Source: an uncultured Roseburia sp. (lineage in GTDB: Bacteria; Bacillota; Clostridia; Lachnospirales; Lachnospiraceae). Taken from it: DNA of 64,000 nucleotides. Positions 1-10,500 of the stretch are shown piece by piece; position 1 is the stretch's first letter; each line of letters begins with the position of its first letter. Both the position numbers and the translations under genes were made by a program. The notes below the pieces were generated by a model. It saw nothing but the letters and a program-made list of their open reading frames with translations, searched no databases and was not told the origin of the DNA. The stretch spans positions 28,905 to 92,904 of the forward strand of contig CAMUHN010000004.1 in assembly GCA_947088675.1 (NCBI GenBank), given 5' to 3'.

Positions 1-108
1 ATGCTCATGCAGTTTCTGATGCAGCTGTTTTGGGTTGCCGTTTTCTTTGTTTTCAGTAAAATCTGCTGGAGAGCAGCAGTCAAAAGACTTACGGTGCTTG
101 GGGGTTAG
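1..108 (+). CDS. C-terminal end of an ABC-2 type permease (partial)
   Basis: Frame 1 is open from the first base and ends at TAG (106-108). The last 35 residues are hydrophobic (FLMQLFWVAVFFVFSKICW), followed by a short basic tail ending in VLGG. This resembles the last membrane segment and Gly-Gly end of the COG4587-type ABC-2 permease, whose usual partner (COG3694 type) lies just downstream at 263, so the two would form one exporter. The gene starts left of the window, and no ATPase is visible. The GGG GGT codons before the stop are part of the direct repeat that flanks the inserted element. The family assignment rests on a short tail plus context. Confidence 0.55.
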   Translation: MLMQFLMQLFWVAVFFVFSKICWRAAVKRLTVLGG

Positions 109-240
109 CGTGAAAAGTACATCTAAGGCTCATGCCAATGGGCATTTCGCCAACATGTACTATGTTTCACGCCAGAGAATCCCAAAATCAGGGATTCTCC
201 GCCCGGATATGAGTCGCAGCGAAGCTGCGACATGGGGGTT
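100..240 (+). mobile_element. structured intercistronic repeat, copy 1 (candidate small mobile element)
   Basis: A 127-bp body (107-233) lies between direct repeats GGGGGTT (100-106 and 234-240). Hairpin 1: 108-115 pairs with 165-172 and 116-122 with 155-161, with a 3-nt bulge at 162-164, enclosing a small hairpin ATGCC/GGCAT (132-136/141-145). Hairpin 2: GAGAATCCC/GGGATTCTC (175-183/191-199). Hairpin 3: GTCGCAGC-GAA-GCTGCGAC (213-231). Copy 2 at 19088-19243 keeps the same fold with changed bases. The AG that starts the body completes the TAG stop of the upstream gene. The family is not known to me; mobility is inferred from the flanking repeats. Confidence 0.75.
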
Positions 241-262
241 AGTGTGAGAAATGGAGGGAACT

Positions 263-1054
263 ATGTTGCGTTACATTCATTTGTATAAAATATTTTTGCT
301 TCAGTATCTGAAATCGCTGATGCAGTCGAAGCTTGACTTTTTTATGGGTCTTTTTTCATTTTTCTTAAACCAGGTTCTTGGTATAGTTTTTTTGCAACTT
401 GTCTTTGCGCAGATTCCGGATCTATATGGATGGAGCTATGAGCAGCTGGTCTTTATCTACGGGTTTGCGCAGATTCCAAAAGGGATTGACCACTTTTTTA
501 CAGACTACCTGTGGGTATTCTGCAGAAAGACAGTGCGGGAGGGGGCGTTTGACCGATACTTGTTAAGGCCTGTGAACCCGCTGTTTCAGGTGCTGGTGGA
601 GCGCTGCCAGCCGGACGGGATTGGGGAAGTGATCGTTGGGGTGGTTCTTGTCGTCTATGCGGGCAAAAAGCTTCATCTTTCGTTTTCAGTAGTTTCTTTT
701 TTTGTATTTTTGATTGCCGTGTTTGCCGGGGCTGTAATCTATATGGCGGTGAAATTGTTTTTCGCGTCCAACGCATTTTTTATGAAAGATTGTTATAATC
801 TGTTGTATACGGCCTATAATATTTCGGATTTTGCAAAATATCCGACAGAGATCTATGAGAAGCCGGTGCGTTTTGTAGTAAGCTTTGTTTTGCCGTTTGC
901 GTTTACGGCGTTTATTCCCGCGCAGTATTTTATGAACGAAAGAACGCTGCTCCTTTCGGTTGGCGCGGAATGCCTGGCTGCAGCCGCGGCATTTAGTATT
1001 GCGTATCTTTATTTTTCGTTTGGGATAAAAAGGTATGAGAGTGCGGGAAACTGA
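263..1054 (+). CDS. ABC-2 family exporter permease (COG3694/PF06182 type)
   Basis: A 263-residue integral membrane protein with about six hydrophobic segments. The motif RYLLRPVNPLFQVL after the second segment is typical of the uncharacterised COG3694 permeases, which work with a COG4587 permease and a COG4586 ATPase. The partner permease ends at 108, so both subunits are probably in one transcript. Start: ATG 263 has GGAGGG at 252-257, 5 nt upstream; an in-frame ATG at 251 has no ribosome site of its own. Substrate unknown. The insertion at 100-240 lies between the two subunit genes and leaves the coding regions whole. Confidence 0.8.
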   Translation: MLRYIHLYKIFLLQYLKSLMQSKLDFFMGLFSFFLNQVLGIVFLQLVFAQIPDLYGWSYEQLVFIYGFAQIPKGIDHFFTDYLWVFCRKTVREGAFDRYLLRPVNPLFQVLVERCQPDGIGEVIVGVVLVVYAGKKLHLSFSVVSFFVFLIAVFAGAVIYMAVKLFFASNAFFMKDCYNLLYTAYNISDFAKYPTEIYEKPVRFVVSFVLPFAFTAFIPAQYFMNERTLLLSVGAECLAAAAAFSIAYLYFSFGIKRYESAGN

Positions 1055-1057
1055 CCA

Positions 1058-1192
1058 ATGGAGATTTGGGTAAAGGCGATGGGATTTACCGTTCAATGGG
1101 ATGGGACTGCTGATTCGAAAATTGCAGTTACAGACCTCAAATGGGATAAGTATTATATTGATATCTATGAATGTGCACAAGGGTGCCGGTGA
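1058..1192 (+). CDS. small ORF of unknown function
   Basis: An open frame of 44 codons starts 4 nt after the permease stop. The product begins MEIWVKAMGF and ends ECAQGCR; it is mildly acidic, with no membrane segment or motif I know. There is no clear ribosome site, so translation could only be by coupling to the upstream gene. It may be the remnant of a degraded gene rather than a working one. Confidence 0.2.
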   Translation: MEIWVKAMGFTVQWDGTADSKIAVTDLKWDKYYIDIYECAQGCR

Positions 1193-1234
1193 AATGATGA
1201 GCAGAATGTTAAGTTATGGGACGAGGTGAAAGCA

Positions 1235-1522
1235 TTGAACGGCAGAGTGTATGAGTATGAGTCCCTGCTTTATGAAGCAGGGGAGAAAGGGGGCGCTTAT
1301 GTCGTTTTTCCCTTTGATATCAGGAAAGAGTTTGGCCGGGGCAGGGTGAAAGTACATGCCACGTTTGACGGGGAGCCGTATGATGGCAGTATTGTAAATA
1401 TGGGCGTAAAGAACGCGGACGGGAGTGTGTGCTATATTATCGGGGTGCGTAAAGATATCCGTTCCCGGATAGGAAAACAGCCGGGGGACAGGATTCTGGT
1501 GACGGTCAGGGAGCGGGTATGA
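1235..1522 (+). CDS. DUF1905 domain protein
   Basis: A 95-residue single-domain protein. GGAYVVFPFDIRKEFG, then VKVHATFDGEPYDGS and the end GKQPGDRILVTVRERV fit the DUF1905 family (PF08922), a small beta-rich domain of unknown biochemical role. The TTG at 1235 is preferred because GAGGTGA (1223-1229) lies 5 nt upstream; a GTG at 1226 overlaps that site. No close operon partner; the following chemoreceptor has its own promoter. Confidence 0.7.
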   Translation: MNGRVYEYESLLYEAGEKGGAYVVFPFDIRKEFGRGRVKVHATFDGEPYDGSIVNMGVKNADGSVCYIIGVRKDIRSRIGKQPGDRILVTVRERV

Positions 1523-1599
1523 GACAGGAGGGATAAAACAGAACACAGAAAGCGGCTGGGACGGTTCCTTTGGATGTACAACCGGACAGGAAAATTGTC

Positions 1600-1628
1600 T
1601 TGACAGTTAAGAAGGGAATTGCTAAAAT
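1600..1628 (+). promoter_or_regulatory. sigma-A type promoter of the chemoreceptor gene
   Basis: TTGACA (1600-1605), a 17-bp spacer and TAAAAT (1623-1628) lie 54 bp before the ATG at 1682. The match to the housekeeping consensus is strong. Confidence 0.75.
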
Positions 1629-1681
1629 AATGAAAGACAACATATCAATTCCAGGAAACGAAAGAGTTGGGGGAAACAGGC

Positions 1682-3259
1682 ATGAAGATTAAAGCGAAGC
1701 TGTTGGCAATGGAAATGGTATCCTTGTTTATTTTGCTGGTCGTATTGCTTATCATGGGCATACTTGTCTCGGTGGACGGTCTTGAGTCGCGTGTGGAGGA
1801 AACACTGAAAGTAGCGTTGGCAGGTTATACGGATGATGTCAACGTCTACCGTAGCAGCGGCAGAGATGTGGATATCACGGTGTTTGCCGGTGATACCAGA
1901 GTAAACAGTTCCATTTCGGGTGCGGTCGGCACAAAAGCAAGTGATGTGGTAATTGAGAAAGTAATTAATCAGAACAAAGTTTATTTTGACAGCAATGTCT
2001 CGGTCAACGGTGTCGCATACTATGGGTATTATGAACCGATAGAAGGCGGAATGATATTTGCCGGCACGCCAAAGGCAGTGGTAAACAGGTTCATTCGTTC
2101 TACTGTTGTAATACTTGTATTATCCGGACTTGTCGTGTATGTGCTTTGCGTTGTACTTGTTCTTGTGATATCCGGACGTATCAGCAAACGTATTATACTG
2201 GCCTCAGAACGTATCGGCGTTCTTGCAAAAGGCGATCTGAGCGCAGTGATTCCGGAGCGTGACCGCAGGCAGCATGATGAGATTGAGGATATGAACGAAG
2301 CGATATCCGTGCTGCACAGAGAACTCAAGAATATCGTTTCTATTATCGCAAAAAAAGCAGATCAGCTTAACTACAGCAATGCAGAATTCAATTCCAAATT
2401 TTCCAATATCGCAGAGAGTGTAAACAATGTCAATATCGCAGTAGAAGAAATAGCGCTTGGAAGCACCTCGCAGGCACAGGAGACATCTTCGGCAGGAGAA
2501 CAGGTTTCCGATATGGCTGATGTGATCGAGCAGAATGCAAAAAATACGAACTATCTGGAATCAGCCGTTCATCATATGACAGAGCTTTTTTCAGAGACAA
2601 ACAAGATACTGGAAGAGCTGGTGCATATCAACGATAAGACGGCGTCCAATATTGTGATCGTTTCCGAACAGACAAACGAGACAAATGTATCGGCCGAGAA
2701 GATCAAAGCAGCGGTACAGATGATTCAGAATATCGCGGAACAGACAAGCCTGTTATCGCTGAACGCAAGTATTGAAAGTGCGCGGGCGGGCGAGGCAGGA
2801 CGCGGGTTTGCCGTTGTTGCCGAGGAAATACGATCCCTGTCTGAGGAATCTGCAAGCAGTGCAGGTGAAATAGAGCAGATTACAAAGGAACTGCTGGAAA
2901 ATTCGAATATCAGCGTAAAGAAAGTAGAGGAAGTCAATCGTGATTCGCAGCTTCAGAAAGAGAAGCTGACAAAGACAAAGGAAGCATTCCGCACCTTAAA
3001 GAAAGAAGTCGATTCTGTTGCGGAGGTTTCACAGAATATTTTTGAACAGACCGAACGTCTGGAAAGCCAGAAAAATACAATCAGCAGCGTTTTCGAACAG
3101 CTTGCGTCTATTTCGGAGGAAAATGCCGCATCCACACAGCAGACAAGTGCGAGTATGCAGACATTGTCCGGAACGATTGATGAATGCAGGAGGGAGACAG
3201 ATGCATTGTCTGATCTGGGATTAAGTCTTTCTGAGCAGACGAAAAAATTTAAATTTTAA
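1682..3259 (+). CDS. methyl-accepting chemotaxis protein
   Basis: Transmembrane chemoreceptor, 525 residues. Order: membrane helix at about 7-32, an extracytoplasmic sensor of about 105 residues (a small single-Cache-like fold is likely), a second membrane helix at about 138-163, a HAMP linker, then a long coiled-coil signalling domain. The hairpin tip reads [16 protein letters not shown], continuing into [12 protein letters not shown], where CheA and CheW dock. No C-terminal pentapeptide for a tethered methyltransferase. ATG 1682 (GGGGGAAAC upstream) is better than the TTG at 1667. No flagellar or che genes are nearby, so it is an isolated receptor; ligand unknown. Confidence 0.95.
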   Translation: MKIKAKLLAMEMVSLFILLVVLLIMGILVSVDGLESRVEETLKVALAGYTDDVNVYRSSGRDVDITVFAGDTRVNSSISGAVGTKASDVVIEKVINQNKVYFDSNVSVNGVAYYGYYEPIEGGMIFAGTPKAVVNRFIRSTVVILVLSGLVVYVLCVVLVLVISGRISKRIILASERIGVLAKGDLSAVIPERDRRQHDEIEDMNEAISVLHRELKNIVSIIAKKADQLNYSNAEFNSKFSNIAESVNNVNIAVEEIALGSTSQAQETSSAGEQVSDMADVIEQNAKNTNYLESAVHHMTELFSETNKILEELVHINDKTASNIVIVSEQTNETNVSAEKIKAAVQMIQNIAEQTSLLSLNASIESARAGEAGRGFAVVAEEIRSLSEESASSAGEIEQITKELLENSNISVKKVEEVNRDSQLQKEKLTKTKEAFRTLKKEVDSVAEVSQNIFEQTERLESQKNTISSVFEQLASISEENAASTQQTSASMQTLSGTIDECRRETDALSDLGLSLSEQTKKFKF

Positions 3260-3271
3260 TTGGAGGCAATT

Positions 3272-4288
3272 ATGGCTATTTTAGTGACAGGAGGCGCCGG
3301 TTTTATCGGAAGCCACACATGCGTGGAGCTGCAGAATGCGGGATATGAAGTAGTAGTGCTTGACAATCTGTGCAACTCGTCAGAGAAAGCATTGGACCGC
3401 GTGAAAGCAATTACCGGAAAAGAGGTTACGTTCTACAAAGGGGATATTTTAGACCGCGATATTTTAAATCAGATTTTTAAAGAACAAAAGATAGACAGCT
3501 GTATCCACTTTGCCGGATTAAAGGCAGTTGGCGAGTCGGTGGAAAAGCCATGGGAATATTACCATAATAATATTTCCGGGACGCTGACGCTTGTGGATGT
3601 AATGCGGGAAAATGGATGCAAGAATATTATATTTTCCTCTTCTGCAACGGTATATGGCGATCCGGCGCAGATTCCGATTACGGAGGAATGCCCCAAGGGC
3701 CAGTGTACCAACCCATACGGATGGACGAAGTCGATGCTGGAGCAGGTGCTGTCTGATATTCAGAAAGCGGACAGCGAGTGGAATGTGATTTTGCTTCGCT
3801 ATTTTAACCCGATCGGAGCACATAAGAGCGGTACAATGGGTGAGAATCCAAACGGCATTCCGAACAACCTGATGCCGTATGTGACGCAGGTTGCAGTCGG
3901 CAAGTTAAAAGAGCTTGGCGTGTTTGGCAACGATTATAATACGCCTGACGGTACCGGTGTCAGGGATTATATTCATGTGGTAGATCTTGCGGTTGGTCAT
4001 GTAAAAGCGTTAAAGAAGATTGAGGAGAAAGCAGGTCTTTGTATCTACAATCTGGGGACAGGCCACGGCTACAGCGTACTTGATATTGTAAAGAATTTTG
4101 AGGAGGCAAACGGCGTTAAGATTCCGTATGTGATAAAGGGCAGGAGAGCCGGCGATATCGCTACCTGCTATTGTGATCCGGGCAAGGCGGAGCGTGAGCT
4201 TGGATGGAGTGCGCAGTACGGCATACGCGAGATGTGTGAGGATTCCTGGAGATGGCAGAAGAATAACCCGAACGGATACGAAGAATAA
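3272..4288 (+). CDS. galE: UDP-glucose 4-epimerase
   Basis: Cytoplasmic NAD-dependent enzyme that interconverts UDP-glucose and UDP-galactose (Leloir pathway and exopolysaccharide precursors). 338 residues, the usual GalE length. The nucleotide-binding loop [10 protein letters not shown] is at the N-terminus, the catalytic serine region is FSSSATVYG, and the Tyr-x-x-x-Lys pair is in [17 protein letters not shown] and the C-terminal GRRAGDIA are further family signatures. ATG 3272 has TTGGAGG 6 nt upstream; an in-frame TTG at 3260 is part of that site. A terminator follows at 4323. Confidence 0.97.
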   Translation: MAILVTGGAGFIGSHTCVELQNAGYEVVVLDNLCNSSEKALDRVKAITGKEVTFYKGDILDRDILNQIFKEQKIDSCIHFAGLKAVGESVEKPWEYYHNNISGTLTLVDVMRENGCKNIIFSSSATVYGDPAQIPITEECPKGQCTNPYGWTKSMLEQVLSDIQKADSEWNVILLRYFNPIGAHKSGTMGENPNGIPNNLMPYVTQVAVGKLKELGVFGNDYNTPDGTGVRDYIHVVDLAVGHVKALKKIEEKAGLCIYNLGTGHGYSVLDIVKNFEEANGVKIPYVIKGRRAGDIATCYCDPGKAERELGWSAQYGIREMCEDSWRWQKNNPNGYEE

Positions 4289-4322
4289 GAGCATACAGAC
4301 TGACGGAAAGAATCAGTTTTAT

Positions 4323-4367
4323 ACAGGGGAAGCTGTGGTCGAATGGCTGCAGTTGCCCCTGTTTTTT
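4323..4367 (+). terminator. intrinsic terminator after galE
   Basis: The arms ACAGGGG-A-AGCTG and CAG-TT-GCCCCTGT pair with few mismatches and are followed by TTTTTTG. Confidence 0.75.
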
Positions 4368-4520
4368 GTTTTACAGGAAAACTCATGCAGGCGGACGCGC
4401 ACTGCACACATTTTTCAGACAGGATTTGTCGCAGATGTCTTACAGGCAGCAGATAAAGCAGGTGCATATAAGACAAAATTCACATTCTCTGGAAATATTT
4501 GTCCGAATATCTGTAAAATA

Positions 4521-4549
4521 TTGCACAAAAAAATGTAAGGGAGTAATAT
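4521..4549 (+). promoter_or_regulatory. promoter of the large GH2 surface protein gene
   Basis: TTGCAC (4521-4526), a 17-bp spacer and TAATAT (4544-4549) lie 36 bp before the ATG at 4586, after the galE terminator. Confidence 0.6.
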
Positions 4550-4585
4550 ATTTTAGGAAGAAAATAAACAAGGAGGAGCAGTTTT

Positions 4586-7500
4586 ATGGTGAAAGTGAAA
4601 CGAAAAGCAATGGCATTGTTATGTGTACTTACCATGATCGTGCAGGTGTTTCTGCCGTTTCAGGATGCGTTGGCATTGAAGGCAGAAGAAAACGGCACGA
4701 AAGCCGGAGAGGATATTTCGGATGTCTATACAAGACCCGAATCTCCTGCAGTCACATACAATATGAATGTCGACTGGAAGTACAAACGTGCGGCAGATGG
4801 CAAAGAATTTCCGCTTGCCGCCGCCAAAGACGGCGTGGCAAAAAACGGAAAGCAATTTTACGAGGTCGGATATGACGATTCCGACTGGGAGAATGTAAGT
4901 CTTCCACATGCGGTCAATGCAGAGGATTCTTTCGACGGCGTGGGCGTGGACGCCGGCGAAGTAAGCCTGTACCGCGGATTTATGTTCTACCGGAAGAACG
5001 TTCTGGTGCCGCAGACAGATGCAGGCAAGAAATTTATTCTGGAATTTGAAGCGTTCCGCCAGTCGGTCTATGTCTATGTCAACGGGGCTATGGCAGGATA
5101 TTATGAGGCCGGAGTTGCGGCGGTCGGTTTTGATATTACGGATTATATGAAAGCCGGAGAGGAAAATCTGATTGCAGTTGCGACAGACAACGCATCTTCC
5201 CGGGGGTCTTCCTTTAATACCCAGGAGACAATTCCCGGACATGAACCGGGGGATCTTTCCGGGGTTGGGTATCAGTGGAATACAAAAGATTTTAACGAGG
5301 TGCAGGGCGGTCTGACCGGAAATGTCAATCTGTATGCGAAAAATAAGATTTATCAGACACTGCCGCTCTACAACAACTTAAAGACAAAAGGAAATTACAT
5401 ATACGGTTCGAATTTTGATTTCCGGGCAGGATCGGCAGATATCACGGTGGAAGCGGAGATCCGGAACGAGTCGGGAAGCGATGCAGATATTACACTGGAA
5501 GTAAATGTCGTGGACGGCGACGGAAAACTGGCGGCAAGTTTTTCGAAAACGCAGAAAGTTGCTGCGGCGGCAGATGCGGGCGCGAAATTTCAGACAGTTG
5601 TGCCGGGGACGGCATACGATACTGCCGGAGGTGGCGTTGAGACAGGAAAGGTGGACTCGTCTACCGTGGATGTCAGCTATATTACGGCGACACAGAATGT
5701 AGAGGGGCTTCACTTCTGGAGCGATGTATCGCCTTATCTTTACACGGTGTATACCGTGTTAAAACAGGGAGATCAGATAATTGACCTCTCCGAGACGACG
5801 ACAGGATTTCGCGAGGTCACTTATGATAAGGATAAAGGGCTGCAGATCAACGGCGTTTCCACATATCTGACCGGGTATGCGCAGCGCTCCACAAACGAGT
5901 GGGCGGCGATTGGCGTCGCAAACGACTGGCTTTCCGATCTTGATATGCAGATGGTAAAGGAATCCAATGCAAATATGATCCGCTGGATGCATATTGCGCC
6001 GAATCCGGTGGATATACGTGCAGGCGATAAATACGGCGTTGTCTCTGTCTGTCCTGCGGGCGACAAGGAGGGGGACCAGACAGGGCGCGCATGGGATCAG
6101 CGTCTTGAGACAATGCGCGATGTGATAATTTATTTCCGGAACAGTCCGTCCATTCTGTTCTGGGAGGCTGGAAATAACGAAATTTCTGCGCAGCATATGA
6201 AACAGATGACTAAGATCAGAAAAGAACTGGATCCAAACGGCGACCGTTTTATGGGCTGCCGGACAATTAATTCCGTAGAGCAGATCAGAGAAGCAGAGTG
6301 GGTCGGGACGATGATCTACCGTCACGATGCCGCTGCATACGCTTCGATGGAGGCGACAGGCAATTATATTCCGATGATTGAAACGGAATATCACAGAAAC
6401 GAGTCGCCACGGCGTATGTGGGACGACTACACGCCGCCTGATTACGATTATGTCAATAAGTGGCTTGGGGACGGCGGTTCTAAGACAGACGGCTATGATA
6501 TCTGGGATCAGACACAGGAAGATTTCGCGCTGACAATGGCGGCAGACTATTCCTATTTCTATGATAACCGTGTCGGCGGCACAGGAAAGAATTATTATTC
6601 CGGCGCAGCGCTTATGGTATGGTCGGATTCCAATATGCATGTGCGCAATTGCGGAGTGGAAAATTGCCGTACTTCAGGACGCGTTGATCCGATCCGCGTG
6701 AAAAAAGAGTCTTTTTATGCGATTTCTACAATCCAGTCGCAGACTCCCGCGGTAAAGATTTTGGGGCACTGGAATTATCCGGCGTATATTAAGGGCGATA
6801 AAGAAAACGGAAATTACTGGTACGAGGATAAGACATTTAACGGGACGTTCTGGGAAGGAAACGGCACAATGCTGCAGCGTGACCCGACAAATAAGACGGT
6901 CTATGTGATCGGTTCTCCCTCTGTCTCCAGAGTGGAACTTTATGTCAACGATGAATTATTCGGAACCGACAAGACGGCAGACAGCAATTGTATCTATGCA
7001 TTTCCGGGTGTTGATATTACAAAAGCCGCCATCACGTCCAAGCAGGGAAGCATTGTTGCAAAAGCATACAATGACAGGGACGAAGTAGTGGCGGAGGATA
7101 AGATTGTGACGGTAACGCCGATGACGATCCGGCTGACGCCTGTATTCGGGCCGAACGGATTCCTTGCAGACGGTTCTGACCTGATGTATGTGGACGTTGC
7201 AATTGTAGACGGAAACGGCGAGGTATGTCCGATTGATGAGAGGAAGATCAGTTTCAGCGTCAGCGACAGGTCAAAGGCAGTATTCCTTGGCGGTTATAAC
7301 AGCGGAATCGGGGAGCGGATTGTCAATCATAAAGATTATGTATTTGCAGAGTGCGGTATCAACAGAGTGTTCCTGCGCTCGACGCGTGATGCGGGATCCT
7401 TTACGCTGACCGCAACGGCAGAGGGAATGCAGCCGGTCAGCATTACGGTAGAGACGAAAGCATTTGAACTGGACGGCGGACTTACGACGACAAAGCAGCA

Positions 7501-10500
7501 GTCGTTTGCGCAGGGGGAGGTTCCGGATGTCGTGCCTCCGGAGACGGCTCCGGCAATGAAAGCGCTTGGCGGCGCGTTTACCGCAGTGTTTGACGGGGAG
7601 AACAAAAACGTTTATACCGCAAGCGAAGATGCGAAAGATTATTATGAGGTAAAGGTAGGCGGTAAGGCCGTTTCGTTTACAGACAGACCGTATAAACCGG
7701 ATAACAGCACCGGCGTAGTGGCGGAGGTCGGTCCGATTTTGGATGCGCTGAGAGCGGCAGGTGTAAATTTATCCTATACTTTCGCAACAGAGGGGGCGCT
7801 TCCTGATTACTTTATCAGCGAGGGCGGCCAGCTTCCGCTGCTGACAGTCGATGCAGGAGAGACAAAAATTGAACTTGCAAATGTTTCGACAGTTGTATTT
7901 ACAAACGGCGAGCGAAATCTGACGAACTTTGGCGTTACCACAAATACTGCAAAGACTACGCTTCTGGCGGAGCTTTCGGCAGTGATCGGAAAAATCCCGG
8001 GCGTAACGGTGGAAACGGATACACAGAATAAAGTATTTGAGGTTACATATGGTACGGCGGCACAGTCCGGATTTGAGACGGACGGGGTATTTATGACGGA
8101 AGAAGCGCCGGCAGGCGACGAAGTGCTTTCGTATATTGACGGAAATACACAGACAGAGGTTTCCTGTACTTATAAATTGGATGGAGCGAATAAAACCGAA
8201 AAAGTGAATTTAAGTCCCGGCGAGGGAGAACTTTCACCGGACGGAACACCGTATCTGACCAATCATACAGAATGGATCGCTGATTTTGCGGGATTGGCCG
8301 ATAATGCAACACAGGATCTTTTATGGGAGGCTGATATTCTCTTTGGCCGGGATAAATTCGGCGCAAGACCAAGAAATAAATCCAGGAACGAGGGAACGCA
8401 GATGGTGCGCCATGATGTGACAAAGGACGAGGTGACGACATCCTGGTTTGCACTGCAGACGGGCGGCGACAAATTTACCGATTTGTGTGAGATAGATCCG
8501 CAGAAGTGGTATCATGTGGAACTGATCGGACATTACAATGCGAGTACGGATATCACGCTGTTTTTGTATGAGTATGGAGAGAATCAGGAGAAAAAGCTGA
8601 TTCATAGACAGGCAAATGCCGGATCCAGAAATAATCTTTCCGGCGGTGCAAACCACTGGTGCGTAGATCCGGGCATCAGCGTTGACAACTTAAAGATTAC
8701 GAGTATAGCGCCGGATAAACTTACGGTAACTTCTCAGGATGACAAAACAAATCTGAAAGCAGGCAATGCGCTTCAGTTCGCCTGCAGTGCGTCCAGAAAT
8801 GATGCGCCGCTTACAACGCCAATGTTAACCTGGTCTGTCTGTGATGAAAACGGAGCGGTGATTTCAGATGACGAGATCAGTATCAGTAACGGCGGTCTGC
8901 TTTCGGTAGGACTGAATGCGGCGGCACAGACAATCTATGTAAAAGCGGAGACGGCAGCCGGCGTCTATGATCAGATGCAGATTACAATTGAAGCGGTGGA
9001 TTTAAGCAGTGTGAAATTTGACAGCCTGACGCTTTCGGCGGAAAGGGATTATGTAAGCTCCGAGGAGCCGCTTACGATTACGGCTTCTGCAAAAAAAGCG
9101 GGGGCGGACGTTTCGCTGACGGCGGATGATCTGATCTGGTATGTCTGCGATGCCGACAATATGCGTAAAATCGGAGAAGACTTAAAGTGGATCTCAGTAG
9201 AGAACGGTGTAGTTACGGTAACGGAACGTGCAATATCACAGGATCTTACCATTCGCGCGGCAGATCCGACCGATGCGGTGCGGGGTGCATATAAGATTCA
9301 TGTAAAATCCAGCAGTGCATTAGAGAACGGAGAGGACGGGGCGTTAGACAGTCTTCTGTTTGCAGAAAACTGTGAGACGCCGCGCACCGGAACGGAATTT
9401 GTGCAGTCAGTTGACGGCACCTCGGCATATAAGGTGACGGCGGGCGGTTATAAGTCAGGAGAAATCAAAGAGACGGCAAGCGATGTTGTCGTTGATATGG
9501 ATATTCGGTTCACAGCGGAAGGTGCGGGCTTTCAGCCGGCAAAAACGGGTAAATTAAATACCTGCGTGATCTATCGTGACGGCAGGCTTGCGGTACAGAC
9601 CGGCGGCAGCAGCTTTACCTATTATAGCGAAAAAGGCGAGATTACAACCGACGACTGGTATCATATCACGTTAATCCGCAAACAGAAAAGTTATGCGCAT
9701 ATCATCTTTGATTTTTATGATGAGAATGGAGAAATCGACCTCTCGAAGAGAAAGATACTGCAGGATGTGAACCAGAGGAATGACGAGCCGACGGCATTTG
9801 TGAATTTTAATGTCGGCACGGCATATGATAATCTGCGCATGCTCACACCTGCTCCTACGGATATCAGTATTTCTGCGGATGCCGCGCAGGTGTTTGCCGG
9901 CAATACGGTACAGGTTTCCTCACAGCTTTTGTGGAAAGGTCTGGAGATGAAGAATCCGGATACGTCAGCTTTTGAATATAAGCTCTATGATGCCGATAAC
10001 CAGTATCCGTTAGAAGACAGTAAGATTACGATGAACGGCGAGGGTGTGATTTCCATTGATGCAACCGTGGACGCACAGGATGTCTATGTGCGGGCGATCG
10101 CAAAGAAATCAGGGATCTATGCAAGTGTTAGATTTTCGATAATATCTTCCGATATTTTTGCCGTGACAGGCATAGGGATCAGTGAGGATCTGAGAAGGAT
10201 TGTAAACATTACAGTTGATAAGAATTTCTTTTATGCAGATGAAGTGACATTTGTCACTGAGATTTTTGATGAGAGCGGCGCCGTCAAAGCGGTAAAGACA
10301 AGGCAGCTGTATGGGGATTCGCTGAAAACAGGCGAAAATACAGTTGTGGTCGGTATGGATATCCCGGCAGATTTTGAGAAAGACAAAGATAGGATTTGCG
10401 TCTTTCCTGTCACAAAACTTGATTCGGATGAAATTACCGAGGAAAGTACGCCGGGCGCATCTGTTACAATCAGCAGCGGAAATGCGTTGATTACGGTTCC

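Noticed and set aside
35-247. 70-codon open frame across the first repeat copy
   Set aside because: It covers the end of the upstream permease in another frame and the hairpins of the repeat; the similar peptide in copy 2 shows it is a by-product of the repeat.
686-1180. 164-codon minus-strand frame over the permease gene
   Set aside because: Complement of a real membrane protein gene, very basic composition and no ribosome site.
4380-4415. GCGGACGCGCACTGCAC as a third copy of repeat B
   Set aside because: Only a few bases agree and no stem is kept.
4289-4585. Open frames between galE and the GH2 gene
   Set aside because: The region is explained by a terminator and a promoter; the frames have no ribosome sites or family features.
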